Assembly: GCA_031556525.1 (NCBI GenBank)
Contig: JAVBSS010000036.1
Span: 1-30,927 of the forward strand
Direction of reading: 5' to 3'
DNA length: 30,927 nucleotides
From: JAVBSN01 sp031556525
GTDB taxonomy: Bacteria > Bacillota > Clostridia > Lachnospirales > Lachnospiraceae
This document shows, one piece after another, positions 26,199-30,927 of the stretch. How positions within the stretch are numbered: the first letter of the stretch is position 1; the number at the start of each line of letters is the position of its first letter. The notes below the pieces were generated by a model, which saw only the letters and a list, made by a program, of their open reading frames with translations, had not been told where the DNA came from and did no database searches. The position numbers and the translations under genes were made by a program.

Positions 26199-27575
26199 AT
26201 GAAGATTGATAAGTTCAAATTAAATCTTTCTACTACACAACTTATTGCAACAGGTTTTTTGATTGCTATTATGATTGGTACTTTATTTTTGATGTTACCT
26301 ATATCATCATCAGATGGTACCTACACCCCTTTTTTAGAGGCGTTATTTGCATCGACAGCATCGGTTAGTGTAACAGGATTAGGTTTAGTAGATACATTTG
26401 ATTATTGGAGTTTTTTTGGTCAATTTGTAATATTGTTATTAATACAATTTGGGGGATTAGGTATTGTTACATTTACTACATTTGTTATGATAGTAATTGG
26501 GAAGAAGGTTAGTCTGAAAGATAGAATGCTTATTCAGGATGCATACAATCTTAATTCATTAGGTGGATTAGTAAAGTTTATTAAAAAAGTAGTGATTGGA
26601 AGTTTAATCGTGGAGTCTGTCGGGGCTCTATTATATATGATAGAATTCATACCTAAATATGGAATAGCAAAAGGCATATGGATATCTATTTTTAATGCTG
26701 TTTCAGCATTTTGTAATGCAGGAATTGATATAATAGGAAAAGATAGTCTTGTCAATTATGTAACAAACCCATTGATAAACATAATTACATGTGTATTAGT
26801 ATTATTAGGAGGACTTGGATTCGTTGTCTGGTTTGATGTATTAAATATAGTTAAACTCATTAGAAATAAAAAGATGGCTCGTAAGTCGTTTTTTAATAGA
26901 CTAGCGTTACATACAAAAATAGTAATCGTAGCAACTATGTTTTTGATAATTATAGGAACAATACTTATACTTATATTTGAATATAATAATCCGGAAACAT
27001 TAGGTGATTTGTCATGGGTACATAAGATGATGGCAGCGAGCTTTCAGTCTATAAATATAAGAACTTCAGGATTTCATACATTATCAGTTATGGCTTTAAG
27101 AGAACCAACATTGTTAGTTTATATGGTCTTTATGTTTATTGGCGGTTCACCAGTAAGTACGGCGGGTGGTATCAAAACGATATCATTTGCACTTATTGTA
27201 ATTGCAGTTATATCAGTGGCTAAGGCTGATGAGGATACCGTTGTATTTGGTAGAGAGATACCAAGGGGTTTGATAAGAAAAACCTTAGCAGTTGTAGCTA
27301 TATCAATATTTGTTGTAAGTATTTCAGTAGTATTATTACTTATATTTAATGAAGGTAGTACAATGGATGTAGTGTTTGAAGTTATTAATGCAGCAACAAC
27401 TACAGGTTTAACAAGAGGATTTACAGATTCATTAAATACGATGGGTAAAATAATAATAATTGTAATAATGTTTCTAGGTAGATTAGGTCCTATAACAATG
27501 GCGATTACATTTACGTCTAGACATAAAAAACGAGCTTTAGTAAAATATCCTAAGGGGAATGTAATAATAGGTTAA
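26199..27575 (+). CDS. ktrB: KtrB-type potassium channel subunit (TrkH family)
   Basis: A 458-residue polytopic membrane protein, second TrkH-family gene of the window. The four pore loops are SVSVTGLGL, SAFCNAGIDI, NIRTSGFHT and ATTTGLTRG. The single threonine/serine-glycine loops and the C-terminal GRLGPITMAITF are typical of KtrB rather than TrkH. I prefer ATG 26199 over the GTG at 26184: both have weak ribosome-binding sites, and GTG would give CGG, a rare codon here, as second codon. ktrA follows 18 bases downstream. In the family it imports K+ with Na+ dependence. Confidence 0.92.
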   Translation: MKIDKFKLNLSTTQLIATGFLIAIMIGTLFLMLPISSSDGTYTPFLEALFASTASVSVTGLGLVDTFDYWSFFGQFVILLLIQFGGLGIVTFTTFVMIVIGKKVSLKDRMLIQDAYNLNSLGGLVKFIKKVVIGSLIVESVGALLYMIEFIPKYGIAKGIWISIFNAVSAFCNAGIDIIGKDSLVNYVTNPLINIITCVLVLLGGLGFVVWFDVLNIVKLIRNKKMARKSFFNRLALHTKIVIVATMFLIIIGTILILIFEYNNPETLGDLSWVHKMMAASFQSINIRTSGFHTLSVMALREPTLLVYMVFMFIGGSPVSTAGGIKTISFALIVIAVISVAKADEDTVVFGREIPRGLIRKTLAVVAISIFVVSISVVLLLIFNEGSTMDVVFEVINAATTTGLTRGFTDSLNTMGKIIIIVIMFLGRLGPITMAITFTSRHKKRALVKYPKGNVIIG

Positions 27576-27593
27576 AGTGGAGGATTATTAAGT

Positions 27594-28238
27594 ATGACAG
27601 AAAAATCGATAGCAGTATTAGGATTAGGTAGATTTGGACGTACAATTGCTTTAGAATTATCAAAGGCTGGTATGGAAGTATTAGTAGTAGATATAGATAG
27701 AGAGAAAATAAATGATATATCGAATGATGTAACCTGTGCAATACAAGCAGATGTTAAAGATTTGGATACAATGAAATCAATAGGTATAAGCAATATGGAT
27801 GCTGTTGCTGTGTGTATGACAGACGATTTAGAGGCATCTATACTATCAATTATTAAGGCAAAGGAATTAGGCGTTCCATATGTTCTTGCAAAAGCTAAGA
27901 ATCAAATTAATATGCAAGTGCTATTAAAGGTAGGAGCTGATAAAGTTGTATTCCCAGAGATGGAAGAGGGAGTTAGAATTGCTAAACATCTTGCATCTGA
28001 AAGTATTATAGATTACCTGGAACTTACTGATAAGGTAAGTATTGTTGAAATCAAGGTAAAAGATGAATGGGTAGGACGTAGTCTTCTAGAGTTGAATCTT
28101 CGTAAAAAATACAAGATAAATGTAGTGGGAATTAAATATAATGATGATATCATAGTTAATATAGATCCAGAAGAACCTATACAAGCAGGAGCAGAATTAG
28201 TGGTAATAGGTGATAATGAAAGACTTAATAAATTTTAG
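27594..28238 (+). CDS. ktrA: KtrA-type potassium uptake regulatory subunit
   Basis: A 214-residue protein with one RCK_N (GLGRFG at 10-15, Asp after VVDIDRE) and one RCK_C domain (about 135-214, EIKVKDEWVGRSLLELNLRKK). The single unit separates it from the duplicated TrkA at 3465. It forms the cytosolic nucleotide-binding gating ring for KtrB. RCK_C domains of this class bind c-di-AMP in several Firmicutes; whether this one does is inference. RBS GTGGAGGAT. Confidence 0.94.
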   Translation: MTEKSIAVLGLGRFGRTIALELSKAGMEVLVVDIDREKINDISNDVTCAIQADVKDLDTMKSIGISNMDAVAVCMTDDLEASILSIIKAKELGVPYVLAKAKNQINMQVLLKVGADKVVFPEMEEGVRIAKHLASESIIDYLELTDKVSIVEIKVKDEWVGRSLLELNLRKKYKINVVGIKYNDDIIVNIDPEEPIQAGAELVVIGDNERLNKF

Positions 28239-28252
28239 CTTTGGGAGAAAAT

Positions 28253-29476
28253 ATGAGTAAAATAATAGTAGTTGGCGGTGGTGCTGCTGGAATGATGTCT
28301 GCAATATGGGCAGCAAGAGGTGGTAATCAAGTTGTTTTATATGAGAAAAATGATAGATTAGGTAAGAAGGTATTTATTACTGGAAAGGGTAGATGTAATT
28401 TTACTAATGCCTGTGAGGATATTGAAGATTTATTTAATAGTGTAACAACAAATAGAAAGTTTATGTATAGTAGCTTTTATAGTTTTGATAATCATACTGT
28501 ATTATCATTTTTTGAGGAATTAGGACTTAAATACAAGATAGAGCGAGGGGATAGGGTCTTTCCGATGAGCGATCATTCTTCTGATGTTATATCCGCTTTA
28601 AGTAGAGAAATGAAAAACTTAGATGTCGAAGTTATACTAAATGCAAATGTAACAGATTTAATCGTAGATAATGGAGCTTGTAAAGGCGTTAAACTAGGTA
28701 ATAATGATTGTTTATGTGATAAGGTAATAATTGCAACAGGAGGCCTATCATATCCGCGTACAGGTTCTACAGGAGACGGATATGGATTTGCTAAGAAGAA
28801 TGGGCATACTATAACTAAATTATATCCATCATTAGTTCCATTTAATATAAAAGAAGAGTTTTGTAGAGAGATAATGGGACTTGCAATGAAGAATATATCA
28901 ATAAGTATCAAAGCCGATAGCAAAGAGATATATTCAGATTTTGGTGAAATGTTATTTACTCATTTTGGAGTAAGTGGTCCAGTTATTTTAAGTGGAAGTG
29001 CATATGTTCATAAGTATATTGATAAGAAACTTATGTTATATATAGATTTCAAACCTGCTCTTGACAGTGAGCAGTTAGATAAGAGAATATTAAGAGATTT
29101 TGATAAATATATAAATAAGCAATTTAAGAATGCTTTAGATGATTTGTTGCCTAAGAAACTTATACCGATAGTAATTAATATGAGTAACATTTCACCAGAC
29201 AAGAAGGTTAATGAAATAACAAAGCAAGAGCGATTATACTTAGTTGAGTTGTTGAAGAATTTCCCTCTTACAATAAATAGTCTGAGAGGGTATGATGAAG
29301 CTATAATAACCAAAGGTGGAATTGCGGTAAAAGAAATTGATCCTTCAACTATGAAATCTAAACTTATAGATAACTTATATTTTTGTGGCGAAGTTCTGGA
29401 CGTAGATGCACTTACAGGTGGATATAATCTACAAATTGCATGGTCGACAGGATATTTAGCAGGAATAAGCATATAA
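28253..29476 (+). CDS. HI0933/BaiN-family FAD-dependent oxidoreductase
   Basis: A 407-residue flavoprotein. The N-terminal FAD-binding motif VVGGGAAGMMSAIWAA is followed by YEKNDRLGKKVFITGKGRCNFTN, hallmark of the HI0933 family. IATGGLSYPRTGSTGDGY and the C-terminal LTGGYNLQIAWSTGYLAG are also diagnostic. Most members are uncharacterised; BaiN in bile-acid dehydroxylating clostridia belongs here, but no other bai gene is visible and I do not assign that activity. ATG 28253 is preferred over 28241, which coincides with the ribosome-binding site GGGAG. It precedes cmk and ispH, a common clostridial order. Confidence 0.92.
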   Translation: MSKIIVVGGGAAGMMSAIWAARGGNQVVLYEKNDRLGKKVFITGKGRCNFTNACEDIEDLFNSVTTNRKFMYSSFYSFDNHTVLSFFEELGLKYKIERGDRVFPMSDHSSDVISALSREMKNLDVEVILNANVTDLIVDNGACKGVKLGNNDCLCDKVIIATGGLSYPRTGSTGDGYGFAKKNGHTITKLYPSLVPFNIKEEFCREIMGLAMKNISISIKADSKEIYSDFGEMLFTHFGVSGPVILSGSAYVHKYIDKKLMLYIDFKPALDSEQLDKRILRDFDKYINKQFKNALDDLLPKKLIPIVINMSNISPDKKVNEITKQERLYLVELLKNFPLTINSLRGYDEAIITKGGIAVKEIDPSTMKSKLIDNLYFCGEVLDVDALTGGYNLQIAWSTGYLAGISI

Positions 29477-29493
29477 ACAGAGGAGAGAAAGAT

Positions 29494-30156
29494 ATGGCAA
29501 GTATAGCAATAGATGGGCCAGCAGGAGCTGGAAAGAGTACAATAGCAAAGAAGGTTTCAAATGGACTAGGATTCATATATGTTGATACGGGAGCTATGTA
29601 TAGAGCTATAGCACTTTATTTATTGAACAAAAAAGTAGATGTATCTTCTAATGAGGAAATAGTAAATGCACTTAGTGATATTTCAATTGAAATAGAGTAT
29701 GTTAATGGTGAGCAACAAGTTATTCTAAACGGAGAAAATGTGACAAGTAAATTAAGAACAGAAGAGGTTGGAAATATGGCTTCTGTCTCATCTGCCAATA
29801 AAAATGTTAGGGCTAAGCTTCTAGAGTTGCAGAGAAATCTAGCAGTAACAAATAATGTTGTTATGGATGGAAGAGATATAGGAACTAATGTACTTCCTAA
29901 TGCTGAACTTAAAATATATTTAACAGCATCTTCAAAAGAGAGAGCGACAAGAAGATATAAAGAATTAGTTGCAAAGGGTGTAGATGCTAGTATTGATGAG
30001 ATTGAAGCAGATATTATTGATAGAGACAATAGAGATATGACAAGAACAGAAGCTCCTCTAAAACAAGCTGAGGATGCAGTATATATAGATAGCTCTAATA
30101 TGACAATTGATGAAGTAGTTGAAGCAATAGTATATAAATACAATAAGGTAGGATAA
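29494..30156 (+). CDS. cmk: Cytidylate kinase
   Basis: A 220-residue NMP kinase phosphorylating CMP and dCMP. The P-loop GPAGAGKST is at 8-16, followed by YVDTGAMYRA and the VMDGRDIGTNVLPNAELK motif; LID-region arginines are in RATRRYKEL. ATG 29494 is preferred because GAGGAGAG lies just upstream; an earlier in-frame start at 29440 would overlap the previous gene by 37 bases. ispH follows after three bases, suggesting coupling. Confidence 0.97.
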   Translation: MASIAIDGPAGAGKSTIAKKVSNGLGFIYVDTGAMYRAIALYLLNKKVDVSSNEEIVNALSDISIEIEYVNGEQQVILNGENVTSKLRTEEVGNMASVSSANKNVRAKLLELQRNLAVTNNVVMDGRDIGTNVLPNAELKIYLTASSKERATRRYKELVAKGVDASIDEIEADIIDRDNRDMTRTEAPLKQAEDAVYIDSSNMTIDEVVEAIVYKYNKVG

Positions 30157-30159
30157 TTC

Positions 30160-30927
30160 ATGGAAGTAAAGATTGCTAAAACAGCAGGTTTTTGTTTTGG
30201 AGTAAAAAGAGCGGTAGATAAAGTTTATGAAGTCGCAAATGATAAAAATGTATATACTTATGGGCCAATTATTCATAACGAAGAAGTAGTATCTGATCTA
30301 GAGTCTAAAGGAGTTAAGATATTAGGTTCAATTGAAGAGATTAATGATGTATCTGAAGGAACAGTTGTAATAAGATCCCATGGTGTAGACAAAAGTGTAT
30401 ATGATGCCATTAATAAAAATAATTTAAGGCTAGTAGATGCCACTTGCCCATTTGTACTAAAAATCCATAGAATAGTTGAAAAAGATAGCAGTGATAATAA
30501 GGAAATAATTATTATAGGTAATAAGGAACACCCAGAAGTCCAAGGGATTATGGGATGGTGTAATAATGATCCTATAGTGATAGAGACTACTGCGGATGCA
30601 GAAAAATTGGCATTAAAAAAAGATAAAAAAGTAAGTATTGTATCCCAAACGACATTTAATTACAATAAATTCAAAGAATTAGTTGAAATTATTTCAGAAA
30701 AAGGGTATAATACATGTGTTTATAATACCATTTGTAATGCAACAGAGGAAAGGCAAAAAGAAGCTTATAAATTAGCAAAAAATGTCGATTCTATGATTGT
30801 TATAGGTGGTAAAAACAGTTCTAACACTCAAAAGCTATATGAAATTAGCAAAAAAGAATGTGCGAATACTTACTATATACAGACACTCGATGATTTGGAT
30901 TTGACTACTTTTGAATCCTTTAGTAGG
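30160..30927 (+). CDS. ispH: 4-hydroxy-3-methylbut-2-enyl diphosphate reductase, 3' truncated by window edge
   Basis: 256 codons are open to the end of the window. This is IspH (LytB), the [4Fe-4S] enzyme that ends the MEP isoprenoid pathway. The cluster cysteines C12 (AGFCFGV), C96 (DATCPFV) and C192 (NTICNAT) are present, as are H39, H124 and E126 (EHPEVQG). The start directly follows cmk (three-base gap), with the GGTAGG near the cmk end as a weak ribosome-binding site. In many Clostridia IspH is fused to ribosomal protein S1; the visible part stops before that could be judged. Confidence 0.95.
   Translation, partial: MEVKIAKTAGFCFGVKRAVDKVYEVANDKNVYTYGPIIHNEEVVSDLESKGVKILGSIEEINDVSEGTVVIRSHGVDKSVYDAINKNNLRLVDATCPFVLKIHRIVEKDSSDNKEIIIIGNKEHPEVQGIMGWCNNDPIVIETTADAEKLALKKDKKVSIVSQTTFNYNKFKELVEIISEKGYNTCVYNTICNATEERQKEAYKLAKNVDSMIVIGGKNSSNTQKLYEISKKECANTYYIQTLDDLDLTTFESFSR

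Noticed and set aside
3..30927. Global reassignment of TGA to glycine or tryptophan (codes 25 or 4)
   Set aside because: Core genes such as pnp, fhs and ftsK run full length with no internal TGA, so TGA is not a normal sense codon. Only near-absence of the codon can be claimed.

Overview
The window is AT-rich DNA from a low-GC anaerobic Firmicute, most likely a Clostridia/Lachnospiraceae-type gut bacterium. I infer this from the strong AGGAGG ribosome-binding sites, the AGA-dominated arginine codons, the ClpP-like/FtsK-fhs-folD-rimO-pgsA-cinA gene order, the HI0933-cmk-ispH order and the biotin-dependent Na+ pump operon. The species cannot be named from the sequence. It is densely coding and mostly chromosomal core; I see no rRNA, tRNA, prophage, complete IS element or CRISPR array.

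Layout. (1) 3-3299: the 3' part of a large Cna_B-repeat surface protein with a cell-wall anchor-like C-terminus, then a terminator. (2) 3465-6280: trkA-trkH, a K+ uptake operon, with a terminator. (3) 6459-8734: pnp with a well-formed promoter, a long hairpin at the predicted 5' end of its mRNA, and a terminator. (4) 8787-11673: a cytoplasmic GH94 disaccharide phosphorylase, then a YuiD-type divergent PAP2 gene interrupted by an in-frame TGA. (5) 11674-11930: a highly structured non-coding stretch. (6) 11931-20087: a seven-gene housekeeping operon (ClpP-like TepA, FtsK/SpoIIIE, formate-THF ligase, FolD, RimO, PgsA, CinA C-terminal type), closed by a bidirectional terminator shared with a convergent small membrane protein gene. 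(7) 20843-26042: a five-gene biotin-dependent Na+-pump operon that has both an MmdA-type carboxyltransferase and an OadA-type (5S) carboxyltransferase, with OadG-like, biotin carrier and OadB subunits. (8) 26199-28238: ktrB-ktrA, a second K+ uptake system. (9) 28253-30927: HI0933-family flavoprotein, cmk and the 5' part of ispH.

Together the genes cover ion homeostasis (two K+ systems plus a Na+-exporting decarboxylase), one-carbon folate metabolism, RNA turnover, chromosome translocation, lipid and isoprenoid synthesis, and disaccharide phosphorolysis.

The most unusual signals are these: all 22 intact genes whose stops are visible end in TAA or TAG (11 each), while the only TGA ending a recognisable gene sits where yuiD homologues carry a conserved glycine and is followed by an intact remainder of the gene; the mRNA 5'-terminal hairpin of pnp; the structured element at 11685-11808; and the pump operon that pairs 12S-type and 5S-type carboxyltransferases with a Na+-translocating beta subunit.
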